A DNA stretch of 31,128 nucleotides from JBGPIK01 sp041484845 (GCA_041484845.1 JBGPIK010000026.1:1-31128); one strand, 5' to 3'; counted from the stretch's first letter, positions 14,225-23,228 are shown. Numbers and translations: made by a program. Notes: generated by a model from the letters alone, not told the origin.

Positions 14225-15427
14225 ATGAAGAACGAAAAGCAGACGACGGTGCTTCTTGGAGTGACCGGCGGAATTGCCTGTTATAAAGCCGTCGAACTAG
14301 TCAGGCTCTTGGTTCAAGACGGTTTCGTCGTCCGAGTCATCATGACTCGCGGCGCCATGGAATTCGTCACGCCCTTAACCTTCCAAACATTGTCCGGCCA
14401 CCCAGTTGCCAGTGAAACATTTAACCTGACTCAAGAATCTGAAATCGGCCACATAAACTTGGCGGACTCAGCGGATCTATTCGTCATTGCCCCCGCAACG
14501 GCGAATGTGATCGGTAAAATCGCCGCCGGCATTGCTGACGATCTATTAACGACCGTGTTCATGGCTACCCGCGCGCCTGTCTTAATTGCGCCCGCGATGA
14601 ATATTCACATGTATGAAAATCCCATTCTCCAGGAAAACATCCGCAAGTTGCGCCGGATCGGCTACCACTTATTGGAGCCCGCGGAAGGCTATCTCGCCTG
14701 TGGGTACGAGGGGAAGGGACGCCTCCCTGAGCCACAGAAGATTCGCGAGGAGATCCAGCGGTTGCTAAGAAAAAAGGACTTGCTGGGTGAAAAACTGTTA
14801 ATCACTGCGGGTCCAAACCGCGAAGCCATCGACCCGGTTCGTTACATCTCGAACCGTTCCTCGGGGAAAATGGGTTACGCGTTGGCGCGCGCGGGATTGA
14901 GAAGGGGAGCCGAAGTGGTTTTGGTGAGTGGTCCTACCGCCTTGGATCCGCCGCTGGGTGCTCGTTTTGTCCCAGTAACGACCGCCGCGGAAATGCGCGG
15001 CGCTGTTCTTGAGGAATTCGCCGCTTGTACGACCGCTATCATGGCGGCGGCCGTGGCCGACTACCGTCCGGTCGAAGCCTCCGACAAGAAATTGAAACGG
15101 GGAAAAGGCGTCTTGGAGCTAAGACTTGTGCCCAATCCCGACATTCTTAAAGGTCTCGGAGAAAACCGGGACGGTAAGATGCTCGTCGGCTTTGCCGCGG
15201 AGACGGAAAATCTCATCGTAAACGCTACAAGAAAATTGCGCGACAAGAATCTTCATATGATCGTCGCCAACAATGTTGCCGAGGAGGGAGGCGGCTTTGA
15301 CGGTGATACTAATATTGCAACGATTATTGATTGCCACGGGGTTACGCGCTCGTTGCCGCTCATGACGAAAGATGAACTGGCAGATCAAATTTTGGATCAC
15401 CTGCTTGCCCTGAAGAGACAGCGCTAA
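14225..15427 (+). CDS. coaBC: Bifunctional phosphopantothenoylcysteine decarboxylase / phosphopantothenate-cysteine ligase
   Basis: 400 residues (ATG 14225; GTG 14222 adds one). The N-terminal CoaC flavoprotein half shows LLGVTGGIACYKAVELVR, the active-site His region IGHINLADSADLFVIAPATA (His76), APAMNIHMYENP and the substrate loop ACGYEGKGRLPE with Cys159. The C-terminal CoaB half shows LLITAGPNREAIDPVRYISN, RSSGKMGYALA, the AAAVADYRP loop, NPDILKGLG and VGFAAETENL. It carries out two consecutive coenzyme A biosynthesis steps, from 4'-phosphopantothenate to 4'-phosphopantetheine, in the cytoplasm. Length and motifs are complete. The next gene starts one base after its stop codon. Confidence 0.95.
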   Translation: MKNEKQTTVLLGVTGGIACYKAVELVRLLVQDGFVVRVIMTRGAMEFVTPLTFQTLSGHPVASETFNLTQESEIGHINLADSADLFVIAPATANVIGKIAAGIADDLLTTVFMATRAPVLIAPAMNIHMYENPILQENIRKLRRIGYHLLEPAEGYLACGYEGKGRLPEPQKIREEIQRLLRKKDLLGEKLLITAGPNREAIDPVRYISNRSSGKMGYALARAGLRRGAEVVLVSGPTALDPPLGARFVPVTTAAEMRGAVLEEFAACTTAIMAAAVADYRPVEASDKKLKRGKGVLELRLVPNPDILKGLGENRDGKMLVGFAAETENLIVNATRKLRDKNLHMIVANNVAEEGGGFDGDTNIATIIDCHGVTRSLPLMTKDELADQILDHLLALKRQR

Positions 15428-15428
15428 G

Positions 15429-15971
15429 ATGGGGATCCCCAGGGAACCCAAACCCGCCAAGTATTTTGTTGCCTTACTTTCGTCGAACCAGGAGTATTTG
15501 ACTGGCGGTGAAAATGATTTAGAGGGTATCCTCGGCGCCATTGATTGCCGCAGCCAAACTTTATGTTGGGAGGTATCCCAATTCTATGAAAAGGAAATGG
15601 GGCCAAAATTGCTGCGCCGGTTCGTTTCATTTGAGCCTTTACAGTCTCCCGAAAAACTTGCAGAAGTAAAACTGGCAACCCAGCAACTGGAGGAAAAAAA
15701 CCGTAACCCAAGGATTCAGCCATCCGGACGAAGGGTGAATCTTGACCCGGGTTATCTCGAAGCCGGTAAAATCGTCCTCGCTTCCACTAAGAATGCCAGT
15801 CAACGTATTTATCTTCGATGCGGAATTTATGCGGAAGCGACGCTGCTCTATTATGAAGGTGGATTCCACGGCTGTTCGTATACGTATCCGGATTACTTGT
15901 GGCCGGAAACCCTGGAGTTTTTGACCTCTCTGCGCTCTATTTATTTGCAACAACTGCGCGCGCATGGCTGA
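15429..15971 (+). CDS. DUF4416 family protein
   Basis: 180 residues. Typical family pattern: MGIPREPKPAKYFVALLSSN at the start, then IDCRSQTLCWEVSQFYEKEM-GPKLLRRFVSFEPL, the strongly conserved RRVNLDPGYLEAGKIVLAST-KNASQRIYLRCGIYAEATLLY, and YTYPDYLWPETLEFL near the end. Members are often labelled 'GTP-binding protein' without evidence; I see no P-loop here. The function of DUF4416 is unknown. One base separates its ATG from the coaBC stop, so the genes are cotranscribed; a similar pairing is common in deltaproteobacterial-type genomes as I recall. Confidence 0.85.
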   Translation: MGIPREPKPAKYFVALLSSNQEYLTGGENDLEGILGAIDCRSQTLCWEVSQFYEKEMGPKLLRRFVSFEPLQSPEKLAEVKLATQQLEEKNRNPRIQPSGRRVNLDPGYLEAGKIVLASTKNASQRIYLRCGIYAEATLLYYEGGFHGCSYTYPDYLWPETLEFLTSLRSIYLQQLRAHG

Positions 15972-16025
15972 AGCGAAAGCGCAGCGAAATATTTTACGCT
16001 AGTCTGTGATTGCTAGTTTTCGCTA

Positions 16026-16047
16026 ACCGGTGCTAAGATCCACCGGT
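16026..16047. repeat. Short inverted repeat upstream of the uracil-DNA glycosylase gene
   Basis: ACCGGTG (16026-16032) and CACCGGT (16041-16047) are exact reverse complements around an 8-base loop, ending 17 bases before the GTG start. It could be an operator or a weak hairpin in the leader. No T-run follows. Nothing identifies a regulator. Confidence 0.3.
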
Positions 16048-16064
16048 AACAAGGGAAGGGGGCC

Positions 16065-16835
16065 GTGACCGAATCCAATGCCGCTGAGCATCTCGTTTTA
16101 TTGGTGACTTCCCTACGCCGTCACCTGGAGCGACGACAACGTGCCGGCATACGGCACTTGCGGCGGGGCGGCGTTGAAGAAAAGACATCGCCGAAAACCA
16201 GCACTACAAATCCTATGAGCGGTACCGAAGTTGATCTCTTCACGGATTCGACGGCTGTGCATGGCGCCGGAAATCTCGAAGAGTTGCGCGCTGCCATCGG
16301 CGATTGCCGGCGCTGTAAACTATGGTCTGGGCGTACGCATCTGGTTTTTGGCGTAGGCAATCCTAAGGCTCCGCTGATGTTTATCGGCGAGGGCCCGGGA
16401 CGCGATGAAGATTTGCAGGGCGAGCCCTTTGTTGGACGTGCGGGGCAACTGCTCACCGATATCATTACCAAAGGAATGGGGCTGAAACGCGAGGATGTTT
16501 ATATAGCCAACGTGGTAAAATGCCGCCCACCGGAAAACCGCAATCCCGAGCCCGACGAGGTGGCATCCTGTGAGCCTTTTCTAAAGAAACAAATTGATTT
16601 AGTGCGTCCGGAAATTATCGTTGCCCTGGGGAAATTCGCGGTCCAGACTTTGCTGCAAAGCAAGATTCCGATCACGCGACTGCGCGGAAATTGGCACACC
16701 TATCATGGAATCAAACTCATGCCGACTTTCCATCCGGCCTATTTGCTGCGAAACCCGGCGGACAAAAAGCTGGTGTGGGAAGACATTAAAAAAGTCCTTA
16801 AAGAGATGCGCGGTGAAAACACTGAGAGCGTTTAG
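16065..16835 (+). CDS. Family-4 (4Fe-4S) uracil-DNA glycosylase
   Basis: 256 residues from GTG with AAGGGGG just upstream. After a variable, basic N-terminal extension (1-65) comes the catalytic domain: cluster cysteines C81 and C84 (CRRC), C153 (KCRPPENRNP) and C169 (ASCEPF), the uracil-binding motif GEGPGRDEDLQGEPFVGRAG (108-127), and motif HPAYLLRNP (223-231). These match the thermostable family-4 UDGs, which remove uracil from DNA for base-excision repair. The N-terminal part (LRRHLERRQRAGI) is a known feature of this branch rather than a wrong start. The next gene starts 23 bases before its stop. Confidence 0.93.
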   Translation: MTESNAAEHLVLLVTSLRRHLERRQRAGIRHLRRGGVEEKTSPKTSTTNPMSGTEVDLFTDSTAVHGAGNLEELRAAIGDCRRCKLWSGRTHLVFGVGNPKAPLMFIGEGPGRDEDLQGEPFVGRAGQLLTDIITKGMGLKREDVYIANVVKCRPPENRNPEPDEVASCEPFLKKQIDLVRPEIIVALGKFAVQTLLQSKIPITRLRGNWHTYHGIKLMPTFHPAYLLRNPADKKLVWEDIKKVLKEMRGENTESV

Positions 16836-18123
16836 AATCTCCTCTTTTTTGTTCCTCATGACGATCGGGCTCGGCGCGATGGGGGCGCCGCCGCACGTCA
16901 ATCTAATCACCATCGACGGGGGCATCAATCCCGGCGTGGACGACTTTATCCGCGAGAGCATCGCGCACGCGAAAGCTGACGGTGCCCGCGCTCTCATCAT
17001 TCAACTCGACACGCCGGGCGGATTGCTCACCTCGACACGAACCATCGTGAAAGAAATGCTTGGAGCCCCAGTTCCGGTGATGGTCTATGTCGCCCCGAGC
17101 GGCGCGGGCGCCGGATCGGCGGGCGTGTTCATTACGATGGCGGCGCATATTGCCGCCATGGCTCCCGGGACGAACATCGGCGCTGCTCATCCGGTGGGCG
17201 GCGGGGGAGAGGAAGTAAAAGGGGTGATGGGCGAAAAAATGGAAAATTTTACCGCCTCGTTCAGCGAAAGCATCGCGCAGCAGCGCGGCCGCAATGCCGA
17301 ATGGGCCATTCAAGCCGTGCGCAAAAGTGTTTCCATCACTGAGAAAGACGCGTTGAAGAAGAACGTCATTGATATCGTCGCAACGAACATTGAAGATCTG
17401 CTCAAGCAGGCGGACGGGCGCAAAGTGGAAATCGCCGGACGCCAACAGGAGCTTTCGCTGAAAGAGGTGCAGATCGTGCGCTACGACATGAGTTTGAAGC
17501 AAAAAATAATCAATGCCGTTGCCGACCCCAACATCTCGTATCTTCTCATGATGGCCGGAATACTGGGCCTTTACATGGAGTTCGCCCATCCCGGGGTTTT
17601 CTTTCCGGGAGTGGCGGGAGCAATCTGTTTGTTACTTGCATTCGCGTCATTTCAGTTCCTACCGATCAATTACGTGGGGCTCATCCTCATGCTACTGGGG
17701 GTCGCGTTGTTAGTTGGCGAGGCGTTTTTCCCAAGCTTCGGGGTGCTGGGAGTGGGTGGAATCATTTCTATGGCGCTGGGTTCATTATTGCTTTTTGATT
17801 CGCAGAGTTCGGATTTCGGCGTCGATCGTTCAATCGTTTTTACGGCCGTCGGCACGCTTGGCGCTTTCGTCCTGACCGTCAGCTACTTAGTCTTTCGATC
17901 GCAGAAATCAAAACCGACCTTGGGTGTCGAAGGACTGATCGGAGAGATTGGCGAGGTTCGCGGCAAATTGAGTCTCAAAGGAAAGATTTTCGTTCACGGC
18001 GAATATTGGAACGCCCAAGCCGAAAACGAGATCGATGTCGGCGAGAAAGTAAAGGTGGTGGGCTACGACGACGGCATGTGTCTCAGGGTGCGTCGCGTGT
18101 CCAACGGAGAGACGGGGAGCTAA
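16813..18123 (+). CDS. NfeD-type membrane serine protease (long form, ClpP-class)
   Basis: 437 residues from GTG 16813, which gives a signal-anchor start (MKTLRAFRISSFLFLMTIGL) and overlaps the glycosylase gene by 23 bases; the open frame further up is only a shadow of that gene. Residues 28-230 are the ClpP-like protease domain: LIIQLDTPGGLLTSTRTIVK, YVAPSGAGAGSAGVFITMAA with probable nucleophile Ser102, and a Lys near 142 that would complete the Ser-Lys dyad. Membrane helices follow (about 250-370), then a C-terminal OB-fold soluble domain (GEIGEVRGKLSLKGKIFVHG...). Such proteins work with the SPFH protein encoded next to them in membrane protein quality control. Confidence 0.9.
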   Translation: MKTLRAFRISSFLFLMTIGLGAMGAPPHVNLITIDGGINPGVDDFIRESIAHAKADGARALIIQLDTPGGLLTSTRTIVKEMLGAPVPVMVYVAPSGAGAGSAGVFITMAAHIAAMAPGTNIGAAHPVGGGGEEVKGVMGEKMENFTASFSESIAQQRGRNAEWAIQAVRKSVSITEKDALKKNVIDIVATNIEDLLKQADGRKVEIAGRQQELSLKEVQIVRYDMSLKQKIINAVADPNISYLLMMAGILGLYMEFAHPGVFFPGVAGAICLLLAFASFQFLPINYVGLILMLLGVALLVGEAFFPSFGVLGVGGIISMALGSLLLFDSQSSDFGVDRSIVFTAVGTLGAFVLTVSYLVFRSQKSKPTLGVEGLIGEIGEVRGKLSLKGKIFVHGEYWNAQAENEIDVGEKVKVVGYDDGMCLRVRRVSNGETGS

Positions 18124-18135
18124 GAGGAGGCAACC

Positions 18136-18894
18136 ATGTTTGGAATCGGCCCATTTGCGACTTTTGTCGTCGTTGTTGTCGCTCTCGTAATCAGTGGCCT
18201 AAAAATTCTCAAGGAATATGAGCGCGCGGTGGTTTTCCGACTCGGCCGGATGGTGGGGGCTCGAGGACCGGGCATAGTCTATGTTATCCCCGGCGTCGAG
18301 AAGATGGTGAAAATGGATTTGCGCACCGTCACCATGGACATTCCTCCCCAAGACGTGATTACGCGCGATAATGTTTCTGTCAAAGTCAATGCCGTGCTTT
18401 ATTTTCGGGTGCTCGAACCTAATAAAGCCGTGCTCGAGGTGGAAAATTATCTTTTCGCGACCTCACAATTGGCTCAGGTCACGCTGCGGAGTGTCTGTGG
18501 GCAGGCCGAACTCGACGAACTTCTGTCGGAGAGAGAGAGAATTAACAGCCGAATCCAAGAAATCCTCGACGCGCAGACCGATCCCTGGGGCATCAAAGTC
18601 GTGCTGGTTGAATTGAAGCACATCGATTTACCGCAGGAGATGCAGCGGGCCATGGCTAAACAGGCCGAAGCGGAGCGGGAAAGACGCGCCAAGGTTATTC
18701 ATGCCGATGGCGAATTTCAGGCCTCGCAAAAGTTGGCCGATGCCGCCGAGGTGATCGGGAAACAGCCTATGGCTCTGCAGCTGCGCTTCCTCCAAAGTCT
18801 CGTCGAAGTGGCCTCGGAAAAAAATTCAACCACGATCTTTCCCGTGCCGATCGATTTACTCACCCCGTTTCTGAAGAAAAGCGATCAGACGTAA
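18136..18894 (+). CDS. Slipin (stomatin/prohibitin-like SPFH-domain protein)
   Basis: 252 residues with AAGAGGAGG ahead of ATG. One N-terminal membrane helix (about 7-24), then the SPFH domain: ILKEYERAVVFRLGRMVGAR, GPGIVYVIPGVEKMVKMDLR, DIPPQDVITRDNVSVKVNAV, YFRVLEP, and ATSQLAQVTLRSVCGQAELD. A charged coiled-coil region (AMAKQAEAERERRAKVIHAD) and a conserved C-terminal IFPVPIDLL follow. Slipins form membrane-bound oligomers and are substrates or partners of NfeD proteases. It lies 12 bases after nfeD, so the pair is one operon. Confidence 0.93.
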   Translation: MFGIGPFATFVVVVVALVISGLKILKEYERAVVFRLGRMVGARGPGIVYVIPGVEKMVKMDLRTVTMDIPPQDVITRDNVSVKVNAVLYFRVLEPNKAVLEVENYLFATSQLAQVTLRSVCGQAELDELLSERERINSRIQEILDAQTDPWGIKVVLVELKHIDLPQEMQRAMAKQAEAERERRAKVIHADGEFQASQKLADAAEVIGKQPMALQLRFLQSLVEVASEKNSTTIFPVPIDLLTPFLKKSDQT

Positions 18895-18954
18895 CGACGA
18901 AGCGCAGCCGCGCGCTGTTCCGTAGCCGTTATCGCCTGCGCCGCAGACGGCCTT

Positions 18955-18983
18955 GCCGGGATTGTCCGCAGGATAATCCCGGC
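18955..18983. repeat. Perfect 9-bp hairpin between slipin and queA
   Basis: GCCGGGATT and AATCCCGGC are exact reverse complements around an 11-base loop. It sits in the 115-base gap after the slipin gene, where a transcript end is plausible, but no T-run follows, so an intrinsic terminator is not supported. It could act as an RNA-stabilising or Rho-assisted end. Confidence 0.4.
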
Positions 18984-19009
18984 CGCGTCATGGACGCGAA
19001 AATTTTATC

Positions 19010-20047
19010 ATGGAACTCAAACATTTTGTCTATGAAATCCCGCAATCGTTAATTGCTGCCTATCCAAGCAGGGAACGTCAGGAATCACGGTTGTTGGTGC
19101 TAGAGCGGAAAACGGGTGAGATTATTCACGTCGTCTTTTCTGAACTGAAAAATTTTCTTGACCCGGGAGATTTGCTGGTCCTTAACGACACCAAGGTCTT
19201 TGCCGCCCGATTGAATGGGACTAAGGAGAGCGGTGGCAAGGTGGAGGTTTTGTTGTTGGAGCGTTTTCCGCACCGGCGTAGTTTCTGGATAGCATTGATC
19301 GATGCGGCCAAGAAGCCGCGGGTCGGAAGCCAAATCCACTTCGGTGAAAGCGTGTCGGCGCACGTTATGGGAGACATGGGTAGAGGACGGTTCGGTCTGG
19401 AGTTCCATCATCCGGGAGAGTTCAGCGTGCTGTTGGAGGAACTCGGCGAGCCGCCTTTGCCCCCCTATGTGCGGCGTCAACGCAAGGCCGCCATGCTAGA
19501 TCGGGAACGTTATCAAACCGTCTACGCCGCGCACCTCGGCGCCATTGCCGCGCCGACCGCAGGGTTCCATTTTACGGGCAAGTTGTTCGATGAGCTGCAG
19601 GCGAAAGGAATTGACAAGGCTCTATTGACGCTGCACGTCGGGCCAGGTACTTTTCAACCGGTTCGCGAAAAGCACGTTGAAGACCACCGCATGGAGGGCG
19701 AGCGATACGTCCTCACGGCGGCCACCGCAAAGAAGATCAATTGCACTAAGCAAGCCGGTCATCGCATTGTTGCTGTGGGCTCTACGAGTACGCGAACGTT
19801 GGAATGGATTGCGCTGCAAAAAGGTCAAGTGCAAGCGGACGAAGGCATTGCGCGTCTTTATCTACATCCAGGAGACTCCTTTCGTGTGATCGACGCATTG
19901 CTCACCAATTTTCATCTTCCTGGTTCGACCCCGTTGATTTTAGTCGCGGCATTTGCGGGACTCGAACGGGTGCGGCGAGCCTATGCCGAAGCGATCAAAT
20001 TGCGATATCGCTTCTATAGCTATGGGGATGCGATGCTGATTCTGTAG
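19010..20047 (+). CDS. queA: S-adenosylmethionine:tRNA ribosyltransferase-isomerase
   Basis: 345 residues, a normal length. Motifs are complete: FVYEIPQSLIAAYPSRERQE-SRLL, DLLVLNDTKVFAARL (55-67), GEPPLPPYVRR (147-155), the conserved AAPTAGFHFTG (180-190; most relatives have GLHFT), LHVGPGTFQPV, and FHLPGSTPLILVAAFAG. QueA transfers the ribosyl group of SAM to 7-aminomethyl-7-deazaguanine in tRNA to make epoxyqueuosine. It is followed by tgt, which inserts the precursor base, so the two are functionally linked. No ribosome binding site of note precedes ATG. Confidence 0.95.
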   Translation: MELKHFVYEIPQSLIAAYPSRERQESRLLVLERKTGEIIHVVFSELKNFLDPGDLLVLNDTKVFAARLNGTKESGGKVEVLLLERFPHRRSFWIALIDAAKKPRVGSQIHFGESVSAHVMGDMGRGRFGLEFHHPGEFSVLLEELGEPPLPPYVRRQRKAAMLDRERYQTVYAAHLGAIAAPTAGFHFTGKLFDELQAKGIDKALLTLHVGPGTFQPVREKHVEDHRMEGERYVLTAATAKKINCTKQAGHRIVAVGSTSTRTLEWIALQKGQVQADEGIARLYLHPGDSFRVIDALLTNFHLPGSTPLILVAAFAGLERVRRAYAEAIKLRYRFYSYGDAMLIL

Positions 20048-20114
20048 CTTTTGGCTCTTGCATGGCCGATTCTTTACTGAAAGTCGAAAGTTTTTAGGAT
20101 TTCAAGATCGAGAA

Positions 20115-21248
20115 ATGGCTGCTCATTTCAATGTGATAAAGAACGATAAGACTACACGAGCGCGTCTCGGTCGTTTGACGACCGCTCACGGAGTGGTGGA
20201 AACGCCGGCGTTCATGCCGGTGGGCACCCAGGGCACGGTCAAAGCGATGTTGCCTCGCGATTTGAAGGAAATGGGATGTCAAATTCTGCTGGGCAACACT
20301 TATCACCTCTATCTTCGACCCGGGGCCGAGGCCATTCGGGAGTTAGGGGGGCTGCATCGCTTTATGGGTTGGGATGGGCCGATTTTGACTGACAGCGGTG
20401 GTTACCAAGTATTCAGTCTCGGGGCGCTGCGCAAAATTTCCGAGGAAGGCGCTCGTTTTCAATCGCATCTTGACGGTTCCTCTCATCTGCTTACGCCTGA
20501 GAATGTCGTGGAGATCCAAGAAGCGTTGGGCAGCGACATCGCGATGGTGCTTGACGAATGTATTCCCTACGGTGCTTCTCGAGACTATGTGAGCGCGTCC
20601 ACTCAACGCACGATTCGCTGGGCGGAGCGATGCCTCAAAGCGCGAACAAAAAAAGACCAGCAGTTGTTCGGCATCATTCAAGGGGGACTCTTCGCCGACC
20701 TGCGGAAATGGTGCGTAGAAGAAATGACGCCGATGCCATTCGAAGGTTTCGCGGTGGGCGGATTAGGAGTGGGAGAGGGGGAAGAACAACTGCACTCGAT
20801 AGGCGCGTTGACTGTCGATTTGCTGCCCGAGGATCGGCCGCGCTATTTGATGGGGGTGGGGCGACCCGAGGATATTATCCATGCGGTGCGCGCCGGCTTC
20901 GATATCTTCGATTGTGTGATCCCGACGCGCAACGCGCGCAACGGCACGCTTTTTACCTCTCGGGGAAAGCTCAGTATAAAGCGCGCCGAGTTCGCTCGTG
21001 ATCCGCGTCCGCTCGATGAGGCCTGCGGCTGTTATTGTTGCCGGAATTTCTCTCGCGCTTATTTACGGCACTTATTCATGGCCGGAGAAATCCTTTCGTC
21101 GCAGCTTAACACCCTGCACAATCTTTACTTTTACCACCGGCTTGTGGAAAGGTGTCGTAACGCGCTTCGCGAAGGACATACCGATTTCTGGACCCAGCCG
21201 TCCGAGCCCGGTGTTGTTCAGGAAATCAACCATGAGGAGGAGACATGA
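20115..21248 (+). CDS. tgt: Queuine/preQ1 tRNA-ribosyltransferase (tRNA-guanine transglycosylase)
   Basis: 377 residues from ATG 20115; a TTG start at 20058 would add 19 unlikely residues. Visible: VETPAFMPVGTQGTVKAMLP, LGNTYHLYLRPG, LTDSGGYQVFSL (91-102, first catalytic Asp), GIIQGGLF, GFAVGGLGVGE, YLMGVGRPEDI, the nucleophile region FDCVIPTRNARNGTLFT, and the zinc site CGCYCCRNFSRAYLRHL with its CxCxxC...H pattern. Tgt replaces guanine 34 in the anticodon of Tyr, His, Asn and Asp tRNAs with preQ1. Its stop overlaps the ATG of yajC (ATGA), tying queuosine synthesis genes to the Sec genes in one operon, a widespread arrangement. Confidence 0.95.
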   Translation: MAAHFNVIKNDKTTRARLGRLTTAHGVVETPAFMPVGTQGTVKAMLPRDLKEMGCQILLGNTYHLYLRPGAEAIRELGGLHRFMGWDGPILTDSGGYQVFSLGALRKISEEGARFQSHLDGSSHLLTPENVVEIQEALGSDIAMVLDECIPYGASRDYVSASTQRTIRWAERCLKARTKKDQQLFGIIQGGLFADLRKWCVEEMTPMPFEGFAVGGLGVGEGEEQLHSIGALTVDLLPEDRPRYLMGVGRPEDIIHAVRAGFDIFDCVIPTRNARNGTLFTSRGKLSIKRAEFARDPRPLDEACGCYCCRNFSRAYLRHLFMAGEILSSQLNTLHNLYFYHRLVERCRNALREGHTDFWTQPSEPGVVQEINHEEET

Positions 21249-21580
21249 CCGAGATTGCGCTAGCACAAACGGCGCCGGGATTTGGCGGTGCCGGGCAAAT
21301 GCTCAACTTTTTACCCCTGGTTCTGGTTTTTGCCGTATTTTATTTCCTATTGATACGGCCGCAGCAAAAAAAGGCGAAGGACCACCAGCAAATGCTCGGT
21401 CGGCTGAAAAAAAACGACGAAGTGATGACCTCGGGCGGAATTTACGGTAAGGTGGTGGCCCTGACGGATGATGTGGTGACCTTGGAGGTGGCTCCTAACG
21501 TGCGGCTCCGCGTTCACCGCCCTCAGATTTCGGCCGTTACCACGGGCGAAAAAGGCTCAAGCAAGGAAGTAAAGGAGTAA
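21245..21580 (+). CDS. yajC: Preprotein translocase subunit YajC
   Basis: 111 residues, with GAGGAGGAGAC just before ATG. One membrane helix (about 20-38, NFLPLVLVFAVFYFLLI) is followed by the family signature RPQQKKAKDHQQMLGRLKKN-DEVMTSGGIYGKV. A short cytoplasmic tail follows. YajC associates with SecD and SecF in the accessory complex of the SecYEG translocon. The stop lies 3 bases before secD. Confidence 0.95.
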   Translation: MTEIALAQTAPGFGGAGQMLNFLPLVLVFAVFYFLLIRPQQKKAKDHQQMLGRLKKNDEVMTSGGIYGKVVALTDDVVTLEVAPNVRLRVHRPQISAVTTGEKGSSKEVKE

Positions 21581-21583
21581 CGA

Positions 21584-23218
21584 ATGCGACGAGGTGTTGC
21601 CGTTCGATTTGCGATATTTGTCATTGCGATTTTGGTATCACTCGTATATCTCGCGCCCACTTTCGTATCTAAAGAAAAGAGCGGAGGGCAGAAGGAGGGA
21701 CTGCCTGATTGGTGGCCCAGCTTCTTGCCGATGGATAGGATTCATTTGGGCTTAGATTTGCAAGGCGGCAGCCATCTCATCCTCGAAGTGAAGGTGGACA
21801 AGGCGATAGAAAACAATATCGAACGGGTTAAGGGTGACCTCACGAATATTCTGCGCGAGAGAGGAATATCAGGTGTGTCGGTGGACAGAGTGCAAGGCAC
21901 GCAGATCCAGCTGAAAATTCCGGCGGCGAACGTCGAGCGGGTACAAGGAGTGATAAAAGGCGATTTCCCAAACCTCGCAGTGCTCAACACTCAAACGAGC
22001 GGCGGGGCGACGGAAATATTCCTGTCGCTGAACAAGGAGGAGATGCGCTCGCTGCGCGATTACGCCGTGGATCAGTCTCTGGAGACGATCCGAAACCGGA
22101 TCGATCAGTTTGGTGTCAGCGAGCCGGTTATCCAGCGCGAGGGCCAAACGGATATTTTGGTGCAACTTCCCGGCATTCAAGATCCCCAACGCGCCAAAGA
22201 GATCATCGGCAAGACGGCACTGCTCGAATTTAAACTTGTCGATGACACGGCCAATGTCGAAGATGCGGTGCGCCATGGGCCGCCACCCGGACGCCAAGTC
22301 CTTTACGGCCGCGGCGGCAAAGGAGAAGAGGGTGTTAGCGGAGGAGGAGAAGGGACCCCCTACGTATTGGAATCGCGCACCTTGATGACCGGTGAAACCA
22401 TTGCCGACGCGCGGGTGCGACCCAGCCAACAATTGCAGGGGCCCTACGTTGAGTTGGTTTTGAACTCCAGCGGCGCCCGGTTGTTCGAACAGATCACCGC
22501 GGCTAACGTCAAGCGACGGCTGGCCATCGTTCTTGACAATCGAGTTTATTCAGCGCCAGTGATTCAGGAAAGGATAGGGGGTGGCAGGGCTTCCATCACC
22601 GGGAGCTTTGATATCAAAGAGGCGAGAGATCTAGCGATTATTCTTCGCGCCGGCGCGCTACCGGCGCCGGTGGAAATTATCGAAGAACGGTCAGTCGGCC
22701 CGTCCTTGGGAAGCGATTCGATCCGTCAGGGCGTGATCTCGTTTGTTGTCGGTATCTCTTTGGTCATCGTGTTCATGATCGTATATTACAAAGGAGCCGG
22801 CGTGTTGGCCGATGTCGCGTTAATATTTCACATTCTTTTCTTGCTGGCGATTTTGGCCGCATTCAAGGCCGTTCTGACCTTGCCAGGTATTGCCGGGATC
22901 GTGCTTATCGCCGGTATGGCGGTTGATGCCAACGTTCTCATCAACGAACGCATTCGTGAGGAACTGCGCGCGGGCCGGGCTCCTCGTTCAGCGGTGGAGG
23001 CCGGTTACGAGCACGCGCTTCCGGCCATTATCGATACCAACGTTACCACTTTCCTTTCCGGCTTAATCCTCTTCCAATTTGGCACAGGGCCAATCAAGGG
23101 TTTTGCCGTGACGCTCTGTATAGGTATTCTCACGACAGTGGTGACCGCAGTTTATATGACGCGTGTCTATTACGACTATCGTATGGGCGTCCGTAAGTTA
23201 ACACGCATCAGCATCTGA
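21584..23218 (+). CDS. secD: Protein translocase subunit SecD
   Basis: 544 residues with AAGGAG 6 bases before ATG. N-terminal membrane helix (about 8-26), the conserved D1 motif IHLGLDLQGGSHLILEV (53-69), a large periplasmic P1 domain with a glycine-rich loop near 245-255 (GRGGKGEEGVSGGGEG), then five membrane helices containing GPSLGSDSIRQGVISF and GMAVDANVLINERIREELRA with the essential Asp. SecD uses the proton gradient to help pull secreted proteins through the membrane, together with SecF. The P1-domain glycine insertion is longer than in E. coli but common outside it. Confidence 0.95.
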   Translation: MRRGVAVRFAIFVIAILVSLVYLAPTFVSKEKSGGQKEGLPDWWPSFLPMDRIHLGLDLQGGSHLILEVKVDKAIENNIERVKGDLTNILRERGISGVSVDRVQGTQIQLKIPAANVERVQGVIKGDFPNLAVLNTQTSGGATEIFLSLNKEEMRSLRDYAVDQSLETIRNRIDQFGVSEPVIQREGQTDILVQLPGIQDPQRAKEIIGKTALLEFKLVDDTANVEDAVRHGPPPGRQVLYGRGGKGEEGVSGGGEGTPYVLESRTLMTGETIADARVRPSQQLQGPYVELVLNSSGARLFEQITAANVKRRLAIVLDNRVYSAPVIQERIGGGRASITGSFDIKEARDLAIILRAGALPAPVEIIEERSVGPSLGSDSIRQGVISFVVGISLVIVFMIVYYKGAGVLADVALIFHILFLLAILAAFKAVLTLPGIAGIVLIAGMAVDANVLINERIREELRAGRAPRSAVEAGYEHALPAIIDTNVTTFLSGLILFQFGTGPIKGFAVTLCIGILTTVVTAVYMTRVYYDYRMGVRKLTRISI

Positions 23219-23228
23219 AAGGCGATAT

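Noticed and set aside
16621..16812. N-terminal extension of the NfeD frame.
   Set aside because: It overlaps the glycosylase coding sequence in another frame; the signal-anchor sequence begins at GTG 16813.
20558..21001. Plus-strand frame (147 codons) inside tgt.
   Set aside because: A shifted-frame shadow of tgt, rich in Arg, with no independent signals.
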